Origin: Streptomyces diastatochromogenes
GTDB lineage: Bacteria; Actinomycetota; Actinomycetes; Streptomycetales; Streptomycetaceae
Reading direction: 5' to 3'
Assembly: GCF_002242805.1 (NCBI RefSeq)
Contig: NZ_MCGQ01000010.1
Location: 62,001-126,000 of the forward strand
Length of the DNA: 64,000 nt
Part shown: in pieces, positions 16,356 to 24,179 of the stretch
How positions within the stretch are numbered: the stretch's first letter is position 1
How the letters are laid out: each line of letters begins with the position of its first letter
Notes under the pieces: generated by a model
The model's input: only the letters and a program-made list of their open reading frames with translations
Databases searched by the model: none
Told to the model about the DNA's origin: nothing
Translations under genes and position numbers: made by a program

Positions 16356-17900
16356 ATGAGGTCCCACGTCGAGGAACTGGCCGGCATACGCGAGAGCGTC
16401 CTCGCCGGCCCCGGTGAGAAGGCGACGGCCGCCCAGAAGGCCAAGGGCAAGCTCACCGTGCGCGAACGGATCGGCCTGCTCCTCGACGAGGGCTCCTTCC
16501 AGGAGGTCGAGCCGCTGCGCCGGCACCGGGCGACCGGCTTCGGCCTGGAGGCGAAGAAGCCGTACACCGACGGTGTCGTCACCGGCTGGGGCACGGTCGA
16601 GGGCCGTACCGTCTTCGTCTACGCCCATGACTTCCGGATCTTCGGCGGTGCGCTGGGCGAGGCCCACGCCGCCAAGATCCACAAGATCATGGACATGGCC
16701 CTCGCGGCGGGCGCGCCCCTGGTCTCCCTGAACGACGGCGCCGGCGCCCGCATCCAGGAGGGCGTCACCGCCCTCGCGGGCTACGGCGGCATCTTCCGGC
16801 GCAACACGGCGGCGTCCGGGGTCATCCCGCAGATCAGCGTGATGCTCGGCCCGTGCGCCGGAGGTGCCGCCTACAGCCCCGCGCTCACCGACTTCGTGTT
16901 CATGGTCCGCGAGACCTCCCAGATGTTCATCACCGGACCGGACGTGGTCAAGGCGGTCACCGGCGAGGAGATCACCCAGAACGGCCTGGGCGGCGCCGAC
17001 GTGCACGCGGAGACCAGCGGCGTGTGCCACTTCGCGTACGACGACGAGGAGACCTGCCTGGAGGAGGTCCGCTATCTGCTGTCCCTCCTCCCCCGCAACA
17101 ACCGCGAGACCCCGCCGGCGGTGCCCTGCGACGACCCGGCCGACCGGGTCTGCGAGTCGCTGGCCGACCTGGTGCCGGTCGACGGCAACCGGCCGTACGA
17201 CATGGCCAAGGTCATCGAGGAGATCGTCGACGACGGCGAGTACCTGGAGGTCCACCAGCGCTGGGCGCGGAACATCATCTGTGCGCTGGCCCGCCTCGAC
17301 GGCCAGGTGGTCGGGATCGTCGCCAACCAGCCGCAGAGCCTGGCCGGCGTCCTGGACATCGAGGCGTCCGAGAAGGCGGCGCGCTTCGTGCAGCTGTGCG
17401 ACGCGTTCAGCATCCCGATCGTCACCCTGCTCGACGTCCCCGGCTTCCTCCCCGGCGTCGGCCAGGAGCACGGCGGCATCATCCGCCACGGCGCGAAGCT
17501 GCTCTACGCCTACTGCGACGCGACCGTGCCCCGCATCTCCCTGATCCTGCGCAAGGCGTACGGCGGCGCCTACATCGTCATGGACTCCCAGTCGATCGGC
17601 GCCGACCTCACCTACGCCTGGCCCACCAACGAGATCGCGGTGATGGGCGCGGAGGGTGCCGCGAACGTCATCTTCCGCCGCCAGATCGCCGAGGCCGACG
17701 ACCCCGAGGCCAAGCGTGCCGAGCTGGTCAAGGAGTACAAGGCCGAGCTGATGCACCCGTACTACGCCGCCGAGCGCGGCCTGGTGGACGACGTGATCGA
17801 CCCGGCCGACACCCGCCGCGTCCTCATCGGCGCGCTGGCGATGCTGCGTACCAAGCACGCCGAACGCCCCGCCCGCAAGCACGGCAACCCCCCTCAGTGA
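16356..17900 (+). CDS. Acyl-CoA carboxylase beta (carboxyltransferase) subunit
   Basis: This 514-aa protein is a complete PccB/AccD-type carboxyltransferase. The N-terminal crotonase-like half has GAGARIQEGV and the oxyanion segment GPCAGGAAYSPALTDF; the C-terminal half has LLDVPGFLPGVGQEHGG and AYGGAYIVMD...AWPTNEIAVMGAEGAANV. It moves CO2 from biotin to an acyl-CoA. At the position that sets specificity in S. coelicolor enzymes (Asp in propionyl-specific PccB, Ile in the broader AccB), Ile407 is seen here, which favours acetyl-CoA as a substrate. It probably supplies malonyl-CoA to the cluster's KAS enzymes. A biotinylated alpha subunit is not in the window. Confidence 0.93.
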   Translation: MRSHVEELAGIRESVLAGPGEKATAAQKAKGKLTVRERIGLLLDEGSFQEVEPLRRHRATGFGLEAKKPYTDGVVTGWGTVEGRTVFVYAHDFRIFGGALGEAHAAKIHKIMDMALAAGAPLVSLNDGAGARIQEGVTALAGYGGIFRRNTAASGVIPQISVMLGPCAGGAAYSPALTDFVFMVRETSQMFITGPDVVKAVTGEEITQNGLGGADVHAETSGVCHFAYDDEETCLEEVRYLLSLLPRNNRETPPAVPCDDPADRVCESLADLVPVDGNRPYDMAKVIEEIVDDGEYLEVHQRWARNIICALARLDGQVVGIVANQPQSLAGVLDIEASEKAARFVQLCDAFSIPIVTLLDVPGFLPGVGQEHGGIIRHGAKLLYAYCDATVPRISLILRKAYGGAYIVMDSQSIGADLTYAWPTNEIAVMGAEGAANVIFRRQIAEADDPEAKRAELVKEYKAELMHPYYAAERGLVDDVIDPADTRRVLIGALAMLRTKHAERPARKHGNPPQ

Positions 17901-17911
17901 CGGAGGTCCCC

Positions 17912-18103
17912 ATGTCCGTATCCCCCACAGCCCCCATCCGCGTCGAGAAGGGCGAGGCCACCGAGGAGGAGCTGGCCGCCCTCGCGGTGCTGCTGCTCAG
18001 CCGCACCGCCCTGGCCGGATCCGGCGCCGAGCCCGCCTCCCCCGGCACCACGTCCTGGCGCCCGCACGCCTTCCACGCCCCCCACAGCTGGCAGCGCTCC
18101 TGA
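17912..18103 (+). CDS. Acyl-CoA carboxylase epsilon subunit (AccE/PccE-like)
   Basis: This 63-aa protein starts at ATG 17912 behind GGAGG, 11 bases after the beta subunit. VEKGEATEEELAALAVLLLSR is the conserved N-terminal helix of actinobacterial acyl-CoA carboxylase epsilon subunits, and the C-terminal SWRPHAFHAPHSWQRS is the usual Trp/His-rich tail. Epsilon subunits stabilise the alpha-beta complex. The gene ends inside a run of four 7-bp repeats, so its stop codon is part of the first repeat. It is the last gene of the cluster before a hairpin terminator. Confidence 0.9.
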   Translation: MSVSPTAPIRVEKGEATEEELAALAVLLLSRTALAGSGAEPASPGTTSWRPHAFHAPHSWQRS

Positions 18104-18125
18104 CTCCTGACTCCTGACTCCTGAC
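18098..18125. repeat. Four perfect TCCTGAC heptanucleotide repeats across the epsilon-subunit stop codon
   Basis: TCCTGAC occurs at 18098, 18105, 18112 and 18119 without mismatches. The stop codon TGA (18101-18103) is in the first copy. Because the unit is 7 bp and holds a TGA, each further copy puts a stop into a different frame. Slippage within the array would not change the encoded protein much. Confidence 0.9.
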
Positions 18126-18137
18126 GACAGGACCGAG

Positions 18138-18173
18138 CGGCCCGGCACACGTACCTGGACGGGTGCCGGGCCG
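18138..18173. terminator. Bidirectional hairpin terminator at the right end of the azoxy-type cluster
   Basis: CGGCCCGGCAC (18138-18148) pairs with GTGCCGGGCCG (18163-18173) over a 14-nt loop. It separates the convergent carboxylase operon (ending 18103) and the secreted-protein gene (ending 18187). It is a sensible right boundary for the cluster. Confidence 0.75.
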
Positions 18174-18186
18174 TTCGGCGTGGGTG

Positions 18187-18684
<498 letters not shown>

Positions 18685-18847
18685 TCACCCCTTCGGTGGC
18701 GCGTCATGGAACCGTCCGGGAGTTGTCCGCATGTTGTCACGCTTCACGGCGGGCGGTTCCGGGGCGTTCACGCCGGGAGCATGGTCTATCCATGACGGGC
18801 GGCGGCCGAACCGGTCCGCCCCCTCACATCCGCTGTGGAGGTGCGCC

Positions 18848-19042
18848 ATGTGCTCCTACGAAATCTCGTGCGCCGCGTCCGACACCGGCACCCCGCACAC
18901 CGTGTCCGCCCACCCCGAACAGGGCTGGGCCCTGCTCTGCGACGGCTCGATCCGCTTCGACGACAGCGGGGAGCTGCTCGCGGACGGCCGCGTGGTCCCG
19001 CCCCGCCGGGTTCCCGCGGGCCGGCTCGCCGTGGCGGCCTGA
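18848..19042 (+). CDS. Small conserved actinobacterial protein, DUF5999-like
   Basis: This 64-aa protein (MCSYEISCAASDTGTPHTVS...) starts at ATG 18848 behind GGAGGTGCG. The two N-terminal cysteines, the EQGWALLCDGSIRFDDSGELL core and the RVVPPRRVPAGRLAVAA tail match a small protein family common in Streptomyces (DUF5999). Such proteins are abundant but uncharacterised. The 235-bp gap upstream (18613-18847) holds both this gene's promoter region and that of the divergent secreted protein, with no clear operator. Confidence 0.8.
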   Translation: MCSYEISCAASDTGTPHTVSAHPEQGWALLCDGSIRFDDSGELLADGRVVPPRRVPAGRLAVAA

Positions 19043-19061
19043 CCGGCCCTGACCTGACCGG

Positions 19062-19460
19062 CTACGGCAGCACCGCGAACCCGTCCAGCTCCACCAGCGC
19101 CTGCTCGTCCCACAGCCGTACGACCTCCACGACCGCCATCGCCGGATAGTCCCGGCCCGCCAACTGCCGCCAGATGCCGCCCAGTTGACGGGCGTGGGTG
19201 CGGTAGGCGGCGACGTCGGTGGCGTAGACGGTGACGCGGGCGAGGTCGGCGGGGGTGCCGCCGGCCGCGCCGAGTGCGGTGAGGAGGTTGGTGAGCGCCT
19301 TCTCGAACTGCTCGGGGAGCGTGGCGCCGGTGACCTTGCCGTCGGCGTCGAGGGCGGTCTGGCCGGCCAGGAACACCACACGGGAGCCGACGGCGACGAC
19401 GGCGTGCGAGAAGCCCGTGGGCGGGGACAGCTCCGGCGGGTTGATGCGCTCGGTCGTCAC
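19062..19460 (-). CDS. RidA/YjgF-family enamine/imine deaminase
   Basis: This 132-aa protein starts at GTG 19460, which overlaps the acyl-CoA dehydrogenase stop (GTGA). RidA features are visible: SHAVVAVGSRVVFLAGQTA, QFEKALTNLLTALGAAGGTPADLARVTVYATD, and the C-terminal YPAMAVVEVVRL...LVELDGFAVLP. The Arg that binds substrate carboxylates in RidA ('R(V)tVY' region and 'P(A)..vV') is not fully canonical, so this may be an Rid1-7 subgroup member. Family members hydrolyse reactive enamines or imines to ketones and ammonia. In an aminobenzoyl-CoA pathway the ring-reduced product is an enamine, so RidA could release its nitrogen. Confidence 0.88.
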   Translation of the reverse strand: MTTERINPPELSPPTGFSHAVVAVGSRVVFLAGQTALDADGKVTGATLPEQFEKALTNLLTALGAAGGTPADLARVTVYATDVAAYRTHARQLGGIWRQLAGRDYPAMAVVEVVRLWDEQALVELDGFAVLP

Positions 19461-20593
19461 GGTCGGTCCTCCCGGGTGGCGGTGGCGTACAACTCCTTGG
19501 CGATGATGCCCCGTTGGACCTCGCTCGCGCCCTCGTAGATCCGCGGGGCGCGCACCTCGCGGTAGAGGTGTTCGAGCAGATGGCCCCGCTCCAGCGCCCG
19601 CGCTCCGTGCAGCTGGACGGCCGCGTCGACGACGTACTGCGCGGCCTCGGTGGCCAGCAGCTTCGCCATCGCGGCCCGCTTGGGCACGTCCGGGGCGCTC
19701 TCGTCGTACGCCGTCGCCGCCGCGTACACCATCAGCCGGGCCGCCTCCGTGCGCAGGGCCATCTCGGCCACCTGGTGGGCGACGGACTGAAGGTCCATCA
19801 GCTTGCCGCCGAAGGCGTCCCGCCGGGCGGTGTGGGCGAGCGTCGCGTCGAGCGCCGCCTGGGCCATGCCGACGGCGAAGGCGCCGACGCTCGGCCGGAA
19901 GAGGTTGAGCGTGCCCATCGCGACCCGGAAACCGCGGTCGGCCTCCCCGAGCACGTCGTCCTGGGTCACGGGTACGGCGTCGAAGTCGAGACTGCCGATG
20001 GGGTGCGGGGAGAGCATCTCCAGGGCGGAGCCGGTGAGGCCGGGCCGGTCGGCGGGGACGAGGAAGGCGGTCACGCCACGGGCGCCGGCGTCGGCGGTGG
20101 TGCGCGCGAAGACCGTGTAGAAGTCGGCCTCGGGGGCGTTGGAGATCCAGCACTTGCGCCCGGTGAGCCGCCAGCCGGAACCGCCGTCCGGCTCGGCCGC
20201 CAGAGCGAGGGCCGCCGCGTCCGACCCCGCCCCCGGCTCGCTGAGCGCGAACGCGGCCACCGCGGTGCCGTCGGTCACGCGGGGCAGCCAGCGCTCCCGC
20301 TGGGCCGGGGTGCCGTGCGCGTGGACGGGGTGGGCGCCCAGGCCCTGCAGGGCGAGGGCGGTCTCGGCCTCTGTGCAGGCGTAGGCCAGGGACTCCCGCA
20401 TCAGGCAGAGGTCCAGGGCGCCGGAGGCGAACAGCCGGGACAGCAGCCCCAGCCGCCCGAGTTCCGCGACCAGCGGCCGGTCGACCCGCCCGGGCTCGGC
20501 CTTCTCGGCGAGCGGGCGCAGCCGTTCCGCGGCCAGGGTGCGCAGCTCGGCACACCAGGCGACTTGTTCCGGTCCGAGTGAGAATGCAGGCAT
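19457..20593 (-). CDS. Acyl-CoA dehydrogenase
   Basis: This 378-aa protein starts at ATG 20593 behind GAGAGGGGA. It is a full-length ACAD: FALSEPGAGSDAAAL near residue 120, RKCWISNAPEADFYTVFAR (FAD-binding beta domain), DAFGGKLMDLQSVAHQVAEM, and the C-terminal YREVRAPRIYEGASEVQRGI containing the usual catalytic-base region. It transfers electrons to ETF. It is divergently transcribed from the aryl-CoA ligase, and the 118-bp region between them carries the operator at 20641-20660. It probably oxidises an alicyclic CoA thioester after ring reduction. Confidence 0.92.
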   Translation of the reverse strand: MPAFSLGPEQVAWCAELRTLAAERLRPLAEKAEPGRVDRPLVAELGRLGLLSRLFASGALDLCLMRESLAYACTEAETALALQGLGAHPVHAHGTPAQRERWLPRVTDGTAVAAFALSEPGAGSDAAALALAAEPDGGSGWRLTGRKCWISNAPEADFYTVFARTTADAGARGVTAFLVPADRPGLTGSALEMLSPHPIGSLDFDAVPVTQDDVLGEADRGFRVAMGTLNLFRPSVGAFAVGMAQAALDATLAHTARRDAFGGKLMDLQSVAHQVAEMALRTEAARLMVYAAATAYDESAPDVPKRAAMAKLLATEAAQYVVDAAVQLHGARALERGHLLEHLYREVRAPRIYEGASEVQRGIIAKELYATATREDRP

Positions 20594-20640
20594 CGCCGGT
20601 CCCCTCTCCCGTGCTGTCACCCGACCGTATCGCGCTCCAT

Positions 20641-20660
20641 TGACTGTCGTCACCAACACG
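20641..20660. promoter_or_regulatory. Shared 20-bp operator, ligase/dehydrogenase divergent promoter
   Basis: Read on the minus strand the sequence is CGTGTTGGTGACGACAGTCA. The same frame of bases occurs at 27350-27369 as CGTGTTTGTGACTGTCGTCA, in front of the hydratase/monooxygenase operon. The core TGAC-N4-GTCA is palindromic and the CGTGTT-GTGAC flank is identical apart from one base. The PaaX-type repressor encoded at 22320-23135 is the obvious ligand. Confidence 0.65.
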
Positions 20661-20711
20661 ATACGCTCCTTGTGCTAGGCCACCACGAGCCAACCCGGCA
20701 AAGGGGGCGCC

Positions 20712-22304
20712 ATGCATCTCTCGGCCCATGTCGACACCTTCGCGCGCGACCACCTTCCGCCGCCGGACGAGTGGCCCGAGCTGTGTTTCGAGCTGCCGGA
20801 GCTGAGCTACCCCGAACGGCTGAACTGCGCCGTCGAGCTGCTCGGCGGCACCGACCCCGCCCGCCCGGCCTTCCACACCCCGGACGGTCCCAGCTGGACC
20901 TACGGCGACCTGCGCGCCCGCGTCGACCGCATCGCGCACGTCCTCACCGGCGAGCTGGGCGTCGTACCCGGCAATCGCGTCCTGCTGCGCGGCCCCACCA
21001 CCCCCTGGCTGGCCGCCTGCTGGCTGGCCGTGCTGAAGGCGGGCGCGGTCGCGGTCACCGTGCTGGCCCAACAGCGTCCGCACGAGCTGGCCACGGTGTG
21101 CGAGATCGCCCAGGTGAGGCACGCCCTGTGCGACATCCGGGCCGTGGACGACCTGGCGAAAGCAGGGATCCCGGGCCTGCGCATCACCACGTACGGCGGT
21201 GACGGGCCCGACGACCTGCTGCACCTGCCCGCGCCCGGCACCCCCTACCCGGCGGTCGACACCGCCTCCGACGACGTGGCCCTGATCGCGTTCACCTCGG
21301 GCACCACGGGTCGCCCGAAAGGGTGCATGCACTTCCACCGGGATGTGCTGGCCATAGCCGACACCTTCTCCCGACATGTGCTGCGCCCCCATGAGGACGA
21401 TGTCTTCGCCGGCAGTCCCCCGCTCGGCTTCACCTTCGGCCTCGGCGGCCTGGTGGTCTTCCCGCTGCGCGCCGGCGCCAGTTCCCTCCTGCTCGAACAG
21501 GCCGGTCCCCGCCAGCTGCTGCCCGCCGTCGCCGAGCACCGGGTCTCGGTCCTGTTCACCGCGCCGACCGCCTACCGGGCGATGCTCGACGACCTGGCCA
21601 GGTACGACACCTCGTCCCTGCGGCGCTGTGTGTCGGCCGGCGAGAACCTGCCCGCGGCCACCTGGCGGGCCTGGCAGGAGCGCACCGGGCTGCGCCTCAT
21701 CAACGGCATCGGCGCCACCGAGCTGCTGCACATCTTCGTCTCCGCCGCCGACGAGCGGATCAGACCCGGCACCACGGGCGTCCCGGTGCCGGGCTGGCAG
21801 GCGCGCGTCCAGGACGCCGACGGCGACCCGGTGCCCGACGGCGAGCCCGGCCTGCTCGCGGTCCGCGGCCCGGTCGGCTGCCGCTACCTCTCCGACCCGC
21901 GGCAGCGGGAGTACGTGCGCGGCGGCTGGAACATCACCGGCGACACCTACGTCCGCGAGAGCGACGGCTACTTCCGCTACGTGGCCCGCGCCGACGACAT
22001 GATCATCTCCGCTGGCTACAACATCGCCGGACCGGAGGTGGAGGACGCGCTGCTGCGCCACCCGGACGTGGTCGAGACGGCGGTCGTCGGCCGCCCCGAC
22101 GAGGCGCGGGGCCAGGTGGTGGTCGCCTACACGGTCCTGCGGGACGGGGCACCGCACGACCCGGAACCCCTGCGCACCTTCCTGACGTCCGAACTGGCGC
22201 CCTACAAATGCCCGCGCGAGTTCGTCTTCCTCGACTCACTGCCCCGTACGGCCACCGGCAAGCTGCAGCGGTTCCGGCTGCGGACCGGAGGCGACCAGCA
22301 GTGA
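20712..22304 (+). CDS. Aryl-CoA ligase, benzoate/2-aminobenzoate-CoA ligase family
   Basis: This 530-aa ANL-superfamily enzyme has the P-loop FTSGTTGRPKGCMHFHRD (about residue 195-212), the A5-type motif INGIGATELLHIFVSA, the hinge region YVARADDMIISAGYNIAGPE, and the C-terminal lysine motif PRTATGKLQRFRL. The combination GATE(L)LHIF and CMHFHRD is typical of benzoate- and 2-aminobenzoate-CoA ligases. It activates an aromatic acid to its CoA thioester with ATP. The monooxygenase-reductase fusion in the same locus makes 2-aminobenzoate (anthranilate) the leading substrate, with salicylate as the alternative. Confidence 0.88.
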   Translation: MHLSAHVDTFARDHLPPPDEWPELCFELPELSYPERLNCAVELLGGTDPARPAFHTPDGPSWTYGDLRARVDRIAHVLTGELGVVPGNRVLLRGPTTPWLAACWLAVLKAGAVAVTVLAQQRPHELATVCEIAQVRHALCDIRAVDDLAKAGIPGLRITTYGGDGPDDLLHLPAPGTPYPAVDTASDDVALIAFTSGTTGRPKGCMHFHRDVLAIADTFSRHVLRPHEDDVFAGSPPLGFTFGLGGLVVFPLRAGASSLLLEQAGPRQLLPAVAEHRVSVLFTAPTAYRAMLDDLARYDTSSLRRCVSAGENLPAATWRAWQERTGLRLINGIGATELLHIFVSAADERIRPGTTGVPVPGWQARVQDADGDPVPDGEPGLLAVRGPVGCRYLSDPRQREYVRGGWNITGDTYVRESDGYFRYVARADDMIISAGYNIAGPEVEDALLRHPDVVETAVVGRPDEARGQVVVAYTVLRDGAPHDPEPLRTFLTSELAPYKCPREFVFLDSLPRTATGKLQRFRLRTGGDQQ

Positions 22305-22319
22305 TGCCGACGACTTAAA

Positions 22320-23135
22320 ATGATCAACGTGTCCGAGCAGCACGCCCCCAGGTCCCTCATCGTCACGCTCTACGGCGCGTACGGCCGCTTCATGCCCGGC
22401 CCGGTGCCCGTCGCCGAGCTGATCCGGCTCCTGGCCGCGGTCGGGGTGGACGCCCCCTCCGTACGCTCCTCGGTGTCCCGGCTCAAACGCCGCGGCCTGC
22501 TGCTGCCGGCCCGCACCGAGACCGGGGCCGCCGGGTACGCACTCTCCCCCGAGGCCCGCCAGCTGCTGGACGACGGCGACCGCCGTATCTACGCGACGGC
22601 CCCGCCCGAGGACGAGGGCTGGGTCCTGGCGGTCTTCTCCGTCCCCGAGTCGGAGCGGCAGAAACGGCACGTCCTGCGCTCCCGGCTGGCCGGCCTGGGC
22701 TTCGGCACGGCGGCCCCCGGGGTGTGGATCGCCCCGGCCCGGCTCTACGAGGAGACGCGGCACACCCTGCGCCGGCTCCGCCTCGACCCCTACGTGGACC
22801 TCTTCCGCGGCGAACACCTCGGCTTCGCCGCCACGCCCGAGGCCGTCACCCGCTGGTGGGACCTCGCGGCGATCGCCAAGGAACACGAGCGCTTCCTGGA
22901 CGCCCACGCACCCGTCCTGCGCGCCTGGGAACACCGCACGGACACCCCGCCCGAGGAGGCCTACCGCGACTACCTCCTCGCCCTCGACTCCTGGCGCCAC
23001 CTCCCCTACACCGACCCCGGCCTCCCCACCCACCTCCTCCCCACCGACTGGCCGGGCGTCCGCTCGGCCCAGGTGTTCCGCGGGCTGCACGAGCGGCTGC
23101 GGGACGCGGGGGCGGGGTTCGCGGGAGCGGCGTGA
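22320..23135 (+). CDS. PaaX-family transcriptional repressor
   Basis: This 271-aa protein starts at ATG 22320, 15 bases after the ligase stop. PaaX features are present: an N-terminal winged helix (RSLIVTLYGAYGRFMPGPVP, APSVRSSVSRLKRRGLL), a central beta domain (GWVLAVFSVPESERQKRHVL, LAGLGFGTAAPGVWIAP) and the C-terminal helical part (TRWWDLAAIAKEHERFL, YLLALDSWRHLPYTDPGLP). PaaX repressors sense aryl-CoA thioesters and repress aromatic catabolism genes. It most likely binds the repeated operator at 20641-20660 and 27350-27369 and is relieved by the ligase product. Confidence 0.92.
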   Translation: MINVSEQHAPRSLIVTLYGAYGRFMPGPVPVAELIRLLAAVGVDAPSVRSSVSRLKRRGLLLPARTETGAAGYALSPEARQLLDDGDRRIYATAPPEDEGWVLAVFSVPESERQKRHVLRSRLAGLGFGTAAPGVWIAPARLYEETRHTLRRLRLDPYVDLFRGEHLGFAATPEAVTRWWDLAAIAKEHERFLDAHAPVLRAWEHRTDTPPEEAYRDYLLALDSWRHLPYTDPGLPTHLLPTDWPGVRSAQVFRGLHERLRDAGAGFAGAA

Positions 23136-23147
23136 GCGGCCGGTGAC

Positions 23148-23483
23148 TCAGAAGCGGCGCAGCCGCATCGCGATGCCGTGCCCGACCACGAGGTAGATCA
23201 CCGCGGGCAGACCGTAGTTGAGGAGCACCCGAAGGTTCTCCGTGTCCATCGTGAAGATGTCCTGCGACCACCAGGCCAATGTGTCCGCCACACCTTCCAC
23301 GAACCCGACGAAGACGTTCGCGTGGTTGGCCTCCAGCAGGTACAGCGCGATCCACAGCCCCAGGAACGCCGCCGCGACGTCGGCGATCGTGTGGATGACC
23401 AGCGCGGCACGCTGGGTGCCCGGGCGCGGAGAGGGGTCGTAGCCGTATCCCGGGGGCTCGGGCAGCGGCCTGGTGTCAGTCAT
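23148..23483 (-). CDS. Small membrane protein, two transmembrane helices
   Basis: This 111-aa protein has a proline-rich cytoplasmic N-terminus (LPEPPGYGYDPSPRPGTQ) and hydrophobic segments at about residues 27-50 (LVIHTIADVAAAFLGLWIA) and 86-104 (LLNYGLPAVIYLVVGHGIA), separated by a loop rich in aromatic and acidic residues. It resembles short Streptomyces membrane proteins of unknown function. It converges with the PaaX gene at 13 bases and is followed upstream by a 143-bp gap without a recognisable feature. Confidence 0.75.
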   Translation of the reverse strand: MTDTRPLPEPPGYGYDPSPRPGTQRAALVIHTIADVAAAFLGLWIALYLLEANHANVFVGFVEGVADTLAWWSQDIFTMDTENLRVLLNYGLPAVIYLVVGHGIAMRLRRF

Positions 23484-23626
23484 CTGAGTCTCGATCCCTG
23501 TGCGTCTTCCGAATGGCTCGAAAGAACCTAGGCAGCCGCCGATAACAGGTCGGTTCAGGAACCGTGCGAATCACGTGGAAGGGGTGTGACCAAGCGGGGG
23601 GCAGGCTGTCCGGGCCGCGCGGCCGG

Positions 23627-24130
23627 TCACACGTAGCAGGAGCAGTACAGCCGCGCACCGGCCGACCTGGCCCGGCGGGCCATGCCGACGAACGTGCGGA
23701 CGCTTTCCTCGGCGTGCAGGTAGTCGGCGAAGCGGGTCTCCTCGATGTCCCACCACTGGAGGGCGAGCATGGGCACGGCGTCCTCCACGACCCCGGCGAG
23801 GGCGTCCCGCCAGCTCTCGGGAAGCTCCTGGAGGATGAGGCCGCTCTCCCAGGGGGACGCCGTGCCGGGTGGCGCCTGCCGGCCGTACGGCCACTCCACC
23901 GGGTCGGGCCAGACCAGTTCGGGGTCCACGACGCTGCCGAACGGTATGCCGGCGGCGAAGGAGACCAGCTTGCCCAGCACCACGTTCGGGTCCAGGCCCT
24001 TGACCTCCAGCCGGTCCGCGCACGCCTCCTCCAGCGACCCTCCGCTGCGCCAGTCCCCGTCCGGGCCGACCGCCCAGTCGACCGCCGTGGCCCGGTCGGC
24101 CGCCCAGAAGTAGTCGTACAGCGTGCTCAT
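23627..24130 (-). CDS. Hypothetical acidic protein (possibly DUF1877/YfbM-like)
   Basis: This 167-aa protein starts MSTLYDYFWAADRATAVDWA and contains GLDPNVVLGKLVSFAAGIPF, LQELPESWRDALAGV and TFVGMARRARSAGARLYCSC near the end. The aromatic-rich N-terminus and the C-terminal YLHAEESVRTF helix recall Streptomyces proteins related to DUF1877, though I am not sure. There is no signal peptide or membrane segment. It lies between the small membrane protein and the monooxygenase fusion on the same strand, but the 49-bp gap and different theme give no functional clue. Confidence 0.6.
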   Translation of the reverse strand: MSTLYDYFWAADRATAVDWAVGPDGDWRSGGSLEEACADRLEVKGLDPNVVLGKLVSFAAGIPFGSVVDPELVWPDPVEWPYGRQAPPGTASPWESGLILQELPESWRDALAGVVEDAVPMLALQWWDIEETRFADYLHAEESVRTFVGMARRARSAGARLYCSCYV

Positions 24131-24179
24131 GGTCTCTCCGTCGTCTCGCCGTGTCGCACGCGAGTACAGCAGACGAGCC

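Noticed and set aside
19062..22157. A minus-strand open frame of over 1000 codons running from RidA through the antisense of the ligase gene
   Set aside because: Only the part up to 19460 encodes RidA; the rest is antisense to the acyl-CoA dehydrogenase and ligase genes and has no domain. Long shadows are expected at 70% G+C.
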